NCBI GenBank assembly: GCA_015680685.1
Contig: MNCI01033639.1
Span: forward strand, 26,264-90,263
Direction of reading: 5' to 3'
Length of the DNA: 64,000 nucleotides
From: Gnetum montanum
Taxonomy: Eukaryota; Streptophyta; Gnetopsida; Gnetales; Gnetaceae
The translations under genes and the position numbers were made by a program. Every line of letters starts with the position of its first letter. Within the stretch, counting starts at the first letter, position 1. The notes under the pieces are model-generated. The model was not told where the DNA came from, did no database searches, and worked only from the letters and a program-made list of their open reading frames with translations. Shown piece by piece: positions 1 to 13,082 of this stretch.

Positions 1-1300
1 TTTCACCTATTGGAAAGCTAGAATGTAAGGATTCTTTGAATCCATGGAGTTTGAAGTTTGAAAGTCAATCGTTGAAGGGTACGTTACACCTGATGATAGC
101 ACCACTAGCATCATCAAGCCTTGCAACAAATGGACAAAACAATAGAAAGATAAGTTCATGTATGATTCAAAAGCAAAGAATTGTTTATATTGTGCTTTGA
201 ATAAATCTGAATTTAATAAAGTAGTTGGATGTAAAACAGCCAAAGAAATCTAGCAAGGTTTAGAAGCTACTTATGAAGGAACCTCTATTGTTAAGTAATT
301 AAAATTGTTAGTTTTGCAAAGCAAGTACAATAAGCTTAAAATGAGAGAAGAAGAGAAAATAAGAGATTACTTCTCTAGAGAAAATGATATTGTTTTAGTT
401 ATCAAAGGTGCAGGTAAAGATTTACTCAAAATCAATGTGATCATTAAGATGATAAGAACTCTTCAACAAAATTTTAGACCAAAGGTCATGACCATGGAAG
501 AAATAAGATATTTTTCAACTCTAAAATTTGAAGAGCTTCAAAGTGCTCTCATTACTTATGAAATGAATCTCATAAGTGAAGGAGCCATCCAAGAAAGACC
601 TATTACTCTAAAGATAGGCTCTAAGGAGAAGGAGCTTAATGAGCTTGATTAGGATAGCAAAGATGAGATTTCCTTTCTCTCAAAAAAGCTACAATGATTG
701 CTAACAAGAAGGAACAAGGGGACTTATAAGCAAAGATCTAGTCTGTTCAAAGATAAAGAAAGATGTAAGAATCTTTTTAATTATAATTTAGATTTCTCTT
801 CTATAGAATGCTAGGTTTGTGGAGGAAGTTGTCATATGACCTTTGAATATCCTAATGATAGTAGAGTTCAGCCATAGAATAGATCCAATGAAGAGGAGTT
901 AAAAAAGACAAACTTTTATACAAGTTAGGATGATGGTGAGCAAAGTGAAGAAGAAATAGGTAACTCTACCAAAGATTCTCATCCCATATGCATGGCACTT
1001 ATAGATGAAAATTATTCACATATGGCTAAACAAGGTGGCAAGTGTGATGAAAGGTATAGTGAACTTAGAGAAGAAATTCTTTGTCTACATTATTTGCTTA
1101 GGAAAGCAAAGAAATTTTTAATTTCTAAGCTAGATGTTATTCACACTGAGGTGAAAAGAGAAATCTCAGAGATAAAAGCTAAGATTCAACAACTAACCAA
1201 TTTAAATAAGGATTGTAGAAAGGATTAAGAAGAAAAGACTCCTGAAAAATAGCCAAAGAATCTAGAAAAAGCAATTGCCTACACTCAGCTACTATAGGGT
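1..1300 (+). pseudogene. Copia gag fragment, broken, cut by window edge
   Basis: Reading across stop codons and frame changes gives a Ty1/Copia gag. It starts inside the N-terminal segment (FTYWKA-like at base 2), followed by a CNKW block near 120 and the UBN2-type gag core (305-652, with KYNKLKMREEEKIRDYF and RTLQQNFRPKVMTMEEIR). A decayed CCHC zinc knuckle lies near 805-850, where two of its metal ligands are not in place. A charged coiled-coil tail covers 992-1228. The same protein family occurs at 39.3-40.58 kb and 41.77-42.98 kb on the minus strand, so this is another copy of the family of the elements at 6.6-13.1 and 32.4-43.8 kb. No pol follows. Several in-frame TAG codons show it is dead. 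Confidence 0.85.
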
Positions 1301-1589
1301 CTTTCAGGTCATAGATCCTCACAACATCTTGATTAGATGTCATGTCAGTCAAGTTGATAGACAAGGAGACTAGTTGAAAGACATGGCTACTGGTTTAAAT
1401 TTGGTTTAATAAATTTTATATTTAATTAATTATTTTAGAAAAAATTCCAGCAAGTAGAATTATCCAAGATGCAAAGGGGTTATGGTTGAAAAATGATGTA
1501 AATTGTAACTGTAGGTATAGTGTAGGTTGTAGTGGAAATTTTGTATATTACACTTAGAAAAAAATTGTGAAAGTTTTTATGTGTTGGAA

Positions 1590-3485
1590 GGATAAACTAT
1601 GCTAGCTTTACTAGTAGGGTCTATGCTGGAGAAGGGTGAGGAATTGATTTTCTTGCCCAACAAGACTACGCTGGTGATACCTCCTCTTGGAGAAATGCAC
1701 GGGTTTTGAGAAATTGAATGTGTAATGTTGGTTTTTCCAATACTATGTTGAGGTGTTGGAGAGGACTCCTTTCAACAAGATTTCATAGCAAATAATTTAT
1801 GTGGGTGTGCAATAGATTGTTGTATTGCCTAGCCAACTATGCTGGGATAGGTGATCGGAGATGATTTTTCTTGGTAAAATCAAGTTGGGAATACTTCCTC
1901 CTAAAGGAGATGCACTAGTTTTAAAAATTAAATGTAAAAATTTTTGGGTTGAAGTCCTGTAAGTATCTACACTAGCTCTCCATGAAATTTTTATAACAGA
2001 TGAATTTGGGTATTTGGATGGAGCTATGCTAGCCCTTAGCATACCCCCCAAATGTAGGTGTTAATGGGAAAAATCTTAGGTTTGAGTGTTGACTACGCTA
2101 GCCTTAGAAAGCCCAACAACTACTATGAAAATAATGCAAAAACCCAAATACCCCACAACAACTACACTGGGTGTTAATTGTAAGGACTTGTGAGCACCAA
2201 TGTTGGATTTAGTGTTAAATGTTTGTAGGTTATTTGAGGTTTTGAAATGTGGCAAACTTGATTTTGAAAAGTGATTGGAAAATGCATGGGCTAAGAATGC
2301 AAGTGGAGGCCCTCCTTCTACCACTAGAAAAACTGTTGCAAATGAAAAATTTAATTGCTAGAAAAAACCAAAGATCCTAGGAGCAAAAAAAATTTTAACC
2401 TTGAATCCCAAGGGCCTTTGAGAAAGCAAATTCAAGGTACCCTAAATGATTTGGTTAATCATCCAGGGACTTAAAGAATGTAAATGGAAAAAACAAAATA
2501 AAATTGTTGATTTGATTAAGAATAAACATAGGGTTAAACTTGAAATGAAATATGTAATACAAATGAAGTAATAATCTTTATTAATATAGCAAAAATGCTC
2601 AAAGTATAGAGTTCTAGGAGTATAGATTATGTGCTCAAATGCATAAGAAAATTATTTGGACAAAGCTTGAAGCCTGTTGGAGCTGGTAAGTTGTATTTTG
2701 TAGTCGAACTCCATGATCCAAGTAGTTCCTAACCCTAATTGTTAAGTATTTCTTGCTAGTTTTTGCTTGAATCTATAACTTTGGCTACAAGTGGTGTAAA
2801 TGGTGGTGTTTGACCATTGTAGTACTGGTACTACACTAAAAGTCTTTGGTGCTCAAACAGATTCCGATTTACTCCAAAAGTCTTACAAATGCCAAAATGG
2901 ATTTACAATGCTCAAGGTTGCCAAGGTTGTATAGTTGCAAAAAATGTTTGGAACCTGAATAATGTATTCAAGTTTGGCTTTTGTAGGCTTCAAGGTTATT
3001 AGTTTTAGGCTACAAATTTTTTCCATGATTACTGATAGATTAATGTTGTCTATAGGTGTAACATGCCATTATTTCCAATGTAGTTGTCCATTTGTGGCAA
3101 GTTTTAAGACCCTAGGGTCATCAAGACCACACTGAATACTAAAAATAATAAACAAACCATTTGTGACTATGTTGGCTTTACCTCAACTATGCTAGCCTTG
3201 AAGATCCATGTTGGCATGTTGAAATTTAATAGAAAATATAGCGATTATGCTTACCATGTGAAGATTGCTAAGAGTTTGTGAGGACTATGCTGGTCATGCT
3301 GTAACTACTAGAAATTGTGGTGATAGCACTAGCCATTACTAGGAAAATGAAAACCCAACACCACCAACGTTGGCCTTGTAACTTCCACACTGGGTTTTGT
3401 GGCAACTATGCTATGAATTGCTACAAAACTGAAAATCCAACATCATCAATGCTAGGTGTAGGTGCTTCTAGCGTAGTTGAGGCTA
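1590..3485. repeat. Stretch rich in a CTAYGCTRG motif
   Basis: No gene is recognisable here. A short motif near CTAYGCTRG(CC) recurs, for example near 1596, 1621, 1665, 1835, 2022, 2089, 3195 and 3284. Weaker versions lie near 1742, 1965, 2162, 3166 and 3403, and an inverted one near 3471. Many copies contain the palindrome GCTAGC or one change from it. The spacing is irregular. The function is unknown; this may be a decayed LTR or other non-coding retroelement DNA. Confidence 0.5.
1646..1955. repeat. Diverged tandem duplication, ~217-bp period
   Basis: The segment at 1646-1737 (GATTTTCTTG..., then ...ACCTCCTCTTGGAGAAATGCAC) returns in diverged form at 1863-1955 (GATTTTTCTTGG..., then ...ACTTCCTCCTAAAGGAGATGCAC). 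This is a two-copy direct repeat within the motif-rich stretch. Confidence 0.5.
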
Positions 3486-3799
3486 TACCCCCACATAAAC
3501 CCATGAAAATGCCAAATTTGGTAGTCCCTAAGGCATTTTGAGCCTTCCCAAGCCCAAATATAGACATGACATTGCTTTTTTCACTTTGGAAGTGAGGTAG
3601 TAGCAACTTAGAAGACATTTTTCAACCTCAAAAAGTTAAATTTTGCAAGATTTTAGTTCAAAGGCCACAAACCTTACATTTACAATAAAATCTTGCCTCA
3701 AGTTGGGTTGTGAAAGTTATAGGTCACAACATGAGTTTTCATGGTGTTTCAATGGAATCAAGTAATCACTTGGTAATATATCCTACCTCTCATCTTAGA

Positions 3800-4545
3800 C
3801 TTCCTTGGATCCTTTTATTGATGGAAGTTCTATAATGATGTGCTCATTCTTTGAAAAGACTTCAATAAAAAATCATGAAACTAAATCTTTGTTCTTATCT
3901 TTCATTATTATAGTGGCCATTGAAAAATTTGAATCTTTAAAAACTTTGACAAAAGTAGGTAGGAGGTAGCCATAAGAAAAATGAAGGGATGAGAAGTAAT
4001 ACTAACTAAATATTTATTTCTTTATTTCTTCCTTGAGTAGTAACATCTAATTGACTTGGTTACCTTCCTTCACTATGGCATAGAGTACACATAGTAGAGG
4101 CCATAAAATTGAATTTCTAATATCTTTGATTATAATTTGATAGGTAATTATATCTATGAAGCTATATTATGCAATCTTCAACTAATTAATTAAAATTCTA
4201 TTAGTGGTAGTGGTTTAATATTCCCTCATTCTTTATAATTAACAAAATATTCTCTCAACTAGATTCTAAGAAAGATTGCTTTCTCTAGAAAAATGTTTAT
4301 CCTTACTATCTAAAATTAAAATTATAGAAATATCTTCTAGAGTTTGGAAAATTACTAGGATTTTCTAGATGCCACCAACTTAATAGCCACATTGATATCA
4401 AAAAGATGATAGTAGGTACTAATCCTAGGGGCTAGGTATCTAGTAGATTCATTTGTTGACAATAATAGATTAAAACTTCTTGATTTGTTGGCCACTACCT
4501 CATAGTGAATAGCCATAAGTGAAATTTTATTTTTTTCATTATCAT
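3800..4545. repeat. Dispersed repeat R1, copy 1
   Basis: About 750 bp with recognisable similarity, in the same orientation, to two other places. Bases 3845-4130 match 32155-32425 (shared CATTGAAAAATTT, GTAGGAGGTAGCCATA-like and GAGGGG/AAGGGATGAG stretches). Bases 4200-4540 match 43960-44290 (ACTATCTAAAA, TTCTAGAG..., CTAATCCTA...TAGGTATCTAG). The two partial matches are the left and right flanks of the Copia element at 32431-43816, so this copy shows roughly what the target looked like before insertion. No protein could be assigned. Confidence 0.55.
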
Positions 4546-4559
4546 TTGTAGCTAAGAAT

Positions 4560-4902
4560 GATATTTCAATGTGGAGTTTTTCACCAAAATATTTTGATTA
4601 TAATGCTAGTGGTAATAATGATGACAATGAATATAATTCTATATTCTTTAATGATGATGGAGATGATGTTCAAACAACACTCAACAACAAGATTAGTGCA
4701 CACTTTCTTGCTTATAATAAACAATAAAGGATTAAATAACATTAACCAAAAATCTAGAAAATCCCAAGGATCATCATTAACATCATCAGTGTAATGCATA
4801 AAATATACTAAAGTAGCTAGACATATAAACATACAAGTACAAGAACAAAATTATTCACAAAAATCATGCATGCCAAGCATGTCCAAAAATATGGGTTGTT
4901 AC
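4560..4902 (-). mobile_element. Possible LTR end of the minus-strand Ty3 relic
   Basis: On the minus strand a sequence beginning TGTAACAACCCATA (start at 4902) looks like the start of a plant Ty3 LTR, and it abuts the 3' end of the Ty3 coding relic. I could not find its far end or match it to a sequence beyond the primer site at 13361, so the call is tentative. Confidence 0.35.
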
Positions 4903-4905
4903 ATC

Positions 4906-6580
4906 ATTCACTCTATAAGAATCTTCCTCTTAGAAGATTTCAAGATGGGAAGAACACAAATCAAACTCAAAATCTCACATAGCCTTTTGTGAACAAGAAA
5001 ATTCTACAAAACCTTAACCATGGGAACCATCTTGTTGTGCAAATGGTGCTTCATTTAGTACAAGATCCTAATAGGATGTTCAACATACTAGGCATCTACT
5101 TGAAGTTTTAGTTTAGTCTAATCAATCATATGACTATCATCATGTACACACTTCCAAAGCATGAAGACATGAAACACATCATGCATGCTTGAAAGCTATA
5201 GTGGCAGACCAACGTGATATGCAACCTCTCCTATGCACTAGAGGACATCAAATGGACCAATGTAGCAAGGTTCAAGTTTATCTTTTCAACCAAAATGTAT
5301 CAATCCTTTTAGTGGGGAGACCCAAACACATACTTTTTCACCAATAGCAAACTCTAGAGGCCTCTTCCTATGATTTTCATAGCTCACCTGATGATCTTAA
5401 GCTACCTTCAATCATTCATTCCCTCTCTAATCTACTCTATCATCCTCAATACAACATCTAAACTAATGCACTACATATCTTCAATCATATCCCAACACAA
5501 GGAAGGCTTGCAAAGTCTCCCATATAAGACTTCATATGGTGGTACCTTCAAACTAGCCCAGTAACTATTGTTGTGAGCAAACTTTGCTAATGGTAATAAA
5601 TTATCCAACCTCTTTGGAAACTGTAAGGTGCAAGACTGAAGCATATTCTCCAATACTTAACCATTAGTCTGTCAATGATAGGCTAAGTTTATATTTAACC
5701 CAGTACCTAGACTATTCATGAATACACATCAAAAATAAGAAGTGAATTTGGCATCATAATTTGAGATAATCTTTCTTGGGACACCATGCAATCCTATGAC
5801 CAATCAAATAAGCATTCCTTGAAGATATGTGGTCTGTCCAAATGGTTAGCCAAGACCACAAGGAATTGTAATATTTGATTGGTCTGTCCAAACGGTTAGT
5901 TGCTCCCTGAACAAGTAGTCACGCCAAACTTTCAAAGAGAATACAACTACTTCCAATTCTAGGTCATGAGTGGGATAGTGTGTCTCATAGGGCTTAAGCT
6001 ATCACGAGGCATAAGCTGCCAAGTTGCCCTCCTACATAAGGACACACCCCTAACATTCTTCTAATGCATTAATACATCCATCAAATGGCTTACCTGGGGT
6101 AGGTGAAACCAAAATAGAAGTCAAGATTAGTCTACCCTTCAATTTTTCAAAGGCATCCTTACAACACAAGCTCCACAAAAAACAAACATCTTTTTGTAAC
6201 AACTTTATAAGAGGTGAAGTAATGTGCTAGAGAGTTGCAAACTTCACTGATGTCCTTGAGCATAGGCCAATCCTAAATAACTAATATTTTAGCAGGATCC
6301 ACTACTATACCAACTTTTGAAATGACATGTCCTAAGAATTGAAGTTCTCTACACCAAAAAGAATACTTTGAGGGTTGAAAAAATAACAAATGTTCTCTAA
6401 GTTCCTGCAAGATGATTCTTAGATGCTACTCATGCAACTCCTCAGATGAAGAATGCATCAAAATCTTATCGATAAACACGATAACAAACTAATCTATGTA
6501 GGACCACATGACACTATTCATAAGACGCATAAACACTATAGGAGCATTAGTGAGTCAAAATGGTAACATCAAGAACTCAT
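4906..6580 (-). pseudogene. Ty3 chromovirus-type pol relic (RT to integrase C-terminus)
   Basis: Read on the minus strand from 6580 down. The palm of a Ty3 reverse transcriptase comes first (PFGLTNAP-like, then a VFIDKILMHSS block near 6440-6490; the usual second Asp of the DD pair is Lys). Late RT and RNase H remnants follow at ~6350-5900. The integrase core end is at 5653-5471 (LPLAKFAHNNSY and YEVLYGR). A C-terminal tail at 5330-4920 resembles Tekay/Del chromoviruses (GPF, VFHV blocks). Many stops and frame breaks are present. At 6576-6580 it is cut by the Copia element; the RT resumes on the far side at 13083. Confidence 0.85.
5805..5905. repeat. Short duplication inside the Ty3 relic
   Basis: GGTCTGTCCAAATGGTTAG at ~5831 is repeated with one change at ~5881 (GGTCTGTCCAAACGGTTAG). 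This is a local duplication of about 50 bp that would disrupt the coding frame. Confidence 0.5.
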
Positions 6581-7718
6581 TGTTAACCTTTTTTATGCCA
6601 AAAACTTAAGGAAAATGGAAAACAAAGAATATTTGTTATGGATGATGTGTTTATAGGTCATGAACAAGAACTCCACATCATGAATAAGGACTCAAGAAAA
6701 TGAAATCTACAATAGGTTGTCAAAATGGAAACTTCATAGGCAAGATGAGAGCATGGATACATATGGAATAAAATGAAGACTATAAACCAAATGAAGATGC
6801 TCTAAGAATTATGAAAAAGCTAAATCAATGAGAGAAAGCCTTAAGAACTAGAGCTCAATAGTTGAGGAGACATCTCTAAGAAACAGTAGACATATTAGTC
6901 AAGAAGAATGAATTCACATGAAGATGTCTTAAAGAAATAAGAGACATCCCCATTGTAGAGTAGACATCTCCCAAGAGACATCCCATTCTCCAAGGAGACA
7001 TCTCTCTAAGTTGAGGTAGATCTCAGGTAGAAATCCCAACTTTAAAAGATTCTACACTAGCCGTTAGGTAGCCATTACACAAATTCCAAGGTGTTTTAAA
7101 AAACATTGAAGCCATAAGAAGGCACAAAATTCTTTGAAATTATGCAAGGATATTCAAAATAAAAGCTATCATTGTCTATTCATGATATTGTACTTGTGTG
7201 CTTCATTTGTCAAATCATTTGCTTGATTGTTTTTAGAACTATTCTTCAAAATATAAGGACCTATAATTTGAGTTATACTTATTCCTTATTTTTCTTTCTC
7301 TATCTTTGTTTCCTTGCAAGGTTGATTTGCTTCTTACAAGAAAGCATCCATTTCGAGCTTGTCAAGATCCTACAAGATTGAGTTGTTTTGCAATGCCAAA
7401 ATACTCAAAAGTAGAGCTTAATTTTGTATAGGTTATGGGATCCTCTAAACCACATTTTGAGATTGTTGGAACCTTGTGAGATTAAGAGATTTTTTAGTGA
7501 CAAAACTCTCCATAGTGAAGCTAAAATCTTGTAAAAGTTGTGGTCTCCTCTAAGCCACATTTTGAAAGAAACAAAATCTGAAGGTGTGCAAGGAATCTAT
7601 CCTCCAAGTGTTGACTACCCAAGTTGAGGAACCATATAATTTTTAGTGTGTTTTGTGTGATAGGTTTGCTAAAAATTAGAGAACATATTCAACCCCCCTT
7701 CTAAGTTCTCAATCCTCA
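6581..7718 (+). repeat. 5' LTR of the Copia element
   Basis: 1138 bp, TGTTAACC to ATCCTCA. Bases 6865-7015 hold a cluster of GAGACATC/AGATGTCT motifs (at least seven) in what should be U3. The outer end is C-rich (AACCCCCC near 7691). Confidence 0.93.
6865..7015 (+). promoter_or_regulatory. RGACATCY/RGATGTCY motif array in Copia LTR
   Basis: GAGACATCTC, TAGACATAT, AGATGTCTT, GAGACATCCC, TAGACATCTC, GAGACATCCC and GAGACATCTC occur within ~150 bp, all near 10-30 bp apart. Each is an imperfect palindrome (RGA-CA/TG-TCY). The 3' LTR keeps the cluster at 12240-12440 despite sequence decay. The role is inferred from its place in the LTR and from the array form, which recalls repeated enhancer boxes known in tobacco Tnt1. 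Confidence 0.4.
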
Positions 7719-7720
7719 AT

Positions 7721-7732
7721 TGGTATCAGAGC
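7721..7732 (+). other. Primer-binding site (initiator tRNA-Met type)
   Basis: TGGTATCAGAGC, the usual plant LTR-retrotransposon primer site complementary to the 3' end of initiator tRNA-Met, 2 bases after the 5' LTR. Confidence 0.92.
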
Positions 7733-7891
7733 TTGGTAATCTCACATAGATAAAGCAACATGAACAAGGAAGGGACAATTAACATTTGGCACAACTAGAC
7801 AAGGAGACGAATATGCTTCATTAATTGTTGTATGTAGTTCCTATATCACTTTGGTAAAGGTACGTCTCTCATTTCATTTTTTACATTCAAT

Positions 7892-10800
7892 TTGATAAGG
7901 AATAGAAGAGACTATAACTATAGGGTTGATGATGCTTGTGATAATCTGGATAGCAAGGAAAGATCAAATAATGAAAATTCCTTTCAAGAAAGGTATGGGT
8001 GGTTATGCAATGAAGTTACTTCTTTCCAAAGCTTATGTTTTAAGATGAAGGATATTTTACATGTAAAAGAAATGAAAATTATAGTCCTTAATGATGAATG
8101 TTCTTATCTTAAGAAAGAAAACTCAGACCTTAAGGTTGAGATTCAAAGACTAACCAAGGTTATTAAGTAGATGAGTAAGAAATCTTTAGAGAAGTTGAGA
8201 GACAAAAAGCAAAAAGATGAATGTTTGAAAGATCCTATAGAAAGAAATTGTTCTAGGTTTGATAACACATCAAAGCCTAGAACTTTAATCTTTTTCCTTT
8301 ATGGAAAACTTGGACATGTTTAAGCAATGAACTTCATCTTTGAAAAAGTAATCTAGGCAAGGTATTGTTCAGGTTTGAAAACAAAAAGAGAGGAAGACTA
8401 AAAAGAACATGATGGCTCAAGTAGCTCTCTCAAATGCCAAAATAAGCATGTGGTATATTGATAGAGGATGTTCAAGACACATGACAAGAGATAAAACCTA
8501 CATTACCCACTTCATGGAACAAAATTGTGGAATAGTCACATTTGGAGACAACATGGAGGCTCCAATAACAGGTATTGATACCATAGGAGGAAAAGGTAAA
8601 GGACTACCAACTATAAATAAGGTTTTCTTTGTTAGAGGCTTCAAAAATAATCTTCTTACTATTAGTTAACTTTTTTATTTAAATTTCAAAGTTATATTTT
8701 CTAAAGAAACTTGTAGAATACAAGACTTAATCACTGAAAACATTGTGATAGAAGGAGCTAGAAAGGAAAATGTTTACACACCATATTTGAAGACAATCCT
8801 AACCTTGAATCTAAGTGCTTGATTCATTGTATAGATGATGTCCATTTTTGGCATAGGAAGTTAGGCCACATAAACAAAGAAATTCTTCTAACTCATGCAA
8901 CAAACAAAATGGTTGCAAACTATCCAAGCTCAAAGACTTTAATCTGAACTCTTGGGAAGCATGTCAAAAGGAAAAGCAAAAAAGGGTAAGATTCTATAAG
9001 AAAGAATGTATATCTACCTATTGTCTTGTAGATTTACTTCGTATGGATGTGGTTGGTTCTTCTCAAATACTCAATTTAAGAAAGAAAAGGTAGTTTCTAA
9101 CTATTGTTGATGATTACTCTCATTTTACTTGGGTTGCCTTTTTATATCACAAGGATGAGGTATTTGATGATTTCTTAAGAATATGTAATCATATTCAGAA
9201 AGAAAACTACTATGGTATTAAAGTTATCAAGGGTAACAATGGAGGGGAATTCAAGAACACCAAGTTTAAGCAATCTATCAAATGAATGACATACTCCATA
9301 AATTTTCTATAGCAAGAACTCCTCAACAAAATGGTATAGTTGAAAGAAAAAATAGAATCTTGAACAAAATTGGAAGGACTATATTGAATGATAGTAATCT
9401 ACCCTACCACTTTTGGGCTAAAGTAATCAACATTGCTTGTTATGTCTCTAAAAGAGTTTTGGTAAGAATATTTACCTCTAAAACTCCTTATGAATTATGG
9501 ATTGGTAGAAAACCTCCAGTAGGTTATTTTCATGTCTTTGGTTCAAAATGCTACATTCTAAATGATAAAGATATCTCAAGAAAATTTAATCCTAAAATCA
9601 ATGAAGGCATTTTCTTAGGATATTCGTGAGTTAGTAAAGCATATAGAGTTTTAAATAAAAGGACAAATACTATAGAAGAAACTATAAATGTTAAAGTTGA
9701 TGATCATGACATTACTTCTCCACAACTCGATGATGAAGTTGTTCACATTCAAAAATTGTCTAGTGCAACTCAAGTTCAAATTAACTAAAATTCAGAAGTA
9801 GATAGTGAACATAAGGATGAGCAAGAAGATTAACTTGAAGAGATATCTCCCATTCAATCAAAAATTCCTAGACTTAGTAGAACACACACTCTCAATGATG
9901 TTATTAGACAAGTACAAGATGGTATTCACACTAGAAGCCAAACTAAGAAAATTTGTGCTTATATAGCGTATCTTTTACAACTTGAACCCAAAAACTTCAA
10001 ATAAGCAAAAGAAGAATGATGGATTTCCACTATGCAAGATGAACTAACTCAATTTACTAGAAATAATGTATGGGAATTAACACCTAAACTAGATCATAAA
10101 CCAATAGTTGAGACAAATTGAGTCTTTAGGAACAAAACTAATGAAAATGAAAATATCATTAGAAATAAAGTTAGATTTGTTGCCAAAGGATATAATAAAA
10201 AAAAATTGATTTTGATGAAACTTTTGTTGTTGTTGCTAGACAAGAATCTATTAGACTTCTTTTGACATACTCTAGTATTAAAAATATTAAACTATATCAA
10301 ATGGACGTAAAAAGTGCCTTCCTAAATGGAACCATAAAAGAAGAAGTTTATGTTGAACAACCTGAAGGATTTATAGATCCAATCAAGAATGATCATGTTT
10401 ATGAGTTTAAGAAGGCTCTCTATGAACTTAAACAACCTTCTAAAGCCTAGTATAAAAGACTTTTCCAACATCTTACATCAAGCAATTTCAAAAAAGGTAA
10501 GGTTGATGTCACTTGATTTCTCAAAAGAGAAGGTAGTAATCTACTTATAGTTCAAATTTATGTTTATGATATTATTTTTGGTGCTACTAATGAAAATCTC
10601 TACAAGAATTTCTTAGATCTTATGCAATCTGAATTTGAAATAAGCATGGTGGGAGAACTCAAAAACTTCAAATTAATTGAACTATAGATGGAACCTTCAT
10701 TTGTCAAATCAAATATGTCAAAGATCTTCTACTCAAATTCAACCTAGCCAATGTTAAGGTAGAAAACACTCCTATGGCTACAAATTTTAAGTTTACCAAA

Positions 10801-11460
10801 GATGATCAAAGGAAAAGCTTGTTGATCACAACCTATATAGAGGTATGGTAGGCAACCTACTTTATTTAACTGATAGTAGACTAGACATAGCATTAACTAT
10901 AGGAATATGTGCTAGATATCAGGCCACCCCAACAAAATTTTATTTAAAGATGGTTAAACTTATTTTTTATTATTTAAAGGGTACTACTAACTAGATCCTT
11001 TGGTATCCAAAGGATTTCCCACTTGATCTCACTTAATATTATGATGCATATTGGGTAGGTTGTTTAGATGACCATTGAAGTACAAGTGGAAATTTCTTTT
11101 TTATAGGAAGAAACCTTGTGTCTTGGATAAACAAAAAGCCAACTTTAGCAATAGTTTCTATAGTAGAAGCTAAATACATCTTAGCTAGGAGTTGTTGTGC
11201 TTACCTTCTATGGATGAAAGAAATGCTCAAAGACATAGGGGTAAAACCTCAATATACACCTATTTATTGTGACAACAACAACACAATCAACATTATAAAA
11301 AATATAATTCAATAATCACCCAATAAGCACAATGAGGTTCAGCATCACTTTATACAAGAACATCCTTAATGTGGGCACATAAAAATAGAATTTATTAGAA
11401 TCGAGAATCAACTTACAGATGCATTCACCAAGTCCCTTGATGAGTAAAGATTGACTACTC
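7892..11460 (+). pseudogene. Copia gag (C-terminal part) and pol, broken
   Basis: The gag core is missing. Only the coiled-coil tail (7892-8167) and a decayed zinc knuckle (~8290-8335) remain. Protease at 8409-8668 has WYIDRGCSRHM, where the DSG/DTG active site has become DRG. A pre-integrase HxxxGH block lies near 8840-8980. Integrase at 9000-9640 has NNGGEF and TPQQNGIVERKN. Reverse transcriptase at ~9990-10690 has QMDVKSAFLNG intact, but the YVDD site reads YVYD (~10560). RNase H with VSWINKKPTLA and EAKYI covers ~10860-11450. The order PR-INT-RT-RH fixes it as Ty1/Copia, of the SIRE/Tork-like type with the DIIFG motif. At least ten stops or frame shifts are visible. Confidence 0.93.
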
Positions 11461-11940
11461 TCTGTAAAGATATGGGAATAGGATCATGTCCTATAAAGTA
11501 AGTTTTTTTATAAAAAAAATTCTTAATAAAACGTTTTTTAGTTCTTGCACATACAAAAACAAAAGAAAACCAAAACATATTTTTTTCTCTCTTGCATTTA
11601 TTTAGCGGAAGTTCTTCCCCTCCTTTTAAATGATGTCAAAAATGGGAAGAATCTAGTACTATTTTTGATATTATTGGAAATTATTTAATATTGAAATGTG
11701 GTCATATTGAGAATCAGATATATAGATCAAGTTGATTATGCTTTTATAGACATCATTTATGATTATGGTGATTGTGATGTGAGGATGTAGAATGACTTGA
11801 ATGACTATGATTCATGGAATATAGTTTACTATTGGAATGTGATGGATATATTTAAACTAGTGTCATGAGAAATATTGTAATTATATGTCTTAATGATTTC
11901 TAGAGACTACTAACCCATTTTCTTAAGTTTTGAACATCAC

Positions 11941-11955
11941 CAACAAGGAGGATAT
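11941..11955 (+). other. Polypurine tract
   Basis: CAACAAGGAGGATAT immediately precedes the 3' LTR, where plus-strand DNA synthesis is primed. The same context, in reverse complement, borders the minus-strand family member's LTR at 34470. Confidence 0.75.
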
Positions 11956-13082
11956 TGTTGACCTTTTGGATGCCAAAACCTTAAGGAAAATGGATAAAAA
12001 TGAATGTTTGTTATGGATGATGTGTTTTTAGGTCATGAAAAAGAACTCCATATCATTAATAAGGACCCAAGAAAATGAAATCTACAACAGGTTTTCAAAA
12101 TGGATACTTTATAGGAAAGATGAGAGCATGGACACATATGAATGAAAATGAAGACTACAAACCCAATGAAGATGTTCCAAGGATTAGAAAGAAGCTCAAT
12201 CAATGAGAGAAAGCCTTAGAAACCAAAACTCAATAGTTGAGGATATGTCTCCAAGAAATAGTAGCCATCTTAGCCAAGAAAAATGAATTCATAGGAAGAT
12301 GTCTTCAAGAAATAGGAGACGTCCTCATTGCAGAGTAGATGTCTCCCTAGAGACATCTCATTCTCTAAGGAGACGTCTCTCTAGAATTGAGGTAGATCTT
12401 AGGTAGATGTCCTAACTTTGAAAGAGACATCTACACTAGCCATTGAGTAGCCGTTGCACAAATTTTGAGGTATTTTTTGGAAACTCCAAATTCTTGGAAA
12501 TTATGCAAGCATTATTAACATCAAAGCTATCATTGTCTATTCTACACTGTTGCACTTGTGTACTTCATTTGTTACATAATTTTTCTTGATTATTTGCAGA
12601 ACTATGCTTTAAAGTACAAGGACTTATAATTTGAGTTACACTCATTTCTTATTTTTCTCTCTCTTTCTTTGTTACCCTATGAGATTGATGTGCTTCTTGC
12701 TAGAAGGAATCCATTTTGAACTTATTAGGAACCTACAAGATTAAGTTGTTTTGCAGTGCCAAAATACTCCAGAGCAGAGCTTAATTTTGTAGAGGTTATG
12801 GGATCTTTTAAACCATATTTTAAGCTTTTTAGGACCTTGTGGGATTGAGAGATGTCAAAATGATGAAACTCTCCATAGTGAAGCTTAAATCTTGTAAAGG
12901 TTATGGTCTTCTCTAAACCACATTTTGGAAGAAACAAAGTCTAGAGGTATGCAAGGAATCTACCCTTCGAGTGTGGACTATCCAAGTTAGCAAACCACAT
13001 AATTTCTGGTGTGTTTTGTGTAATAGGTTTGAGTTAAAATTGGAGAACTTATTCAACCCCTATTCTAAGTTCTCAATCCTCA
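11956..13082 (+). repeat. 3' LTR of the Copia element
   Basis: 1127 bp, homologous over its full length to 6581-7718. It carries the motif array at 12240-12440 (forms with GACATC, GACGTC and GATGTC). It ends CCTCA directly before the CTCAT duplication. Confidence 0.93.

Noticed and set aside
4558-4832. Overlapping frames rich in Met/Ile on both strands
   Set aside because: Low-complexity (ATG/ATA/ATT)-rich DNA gives open frames by chance; no domain.
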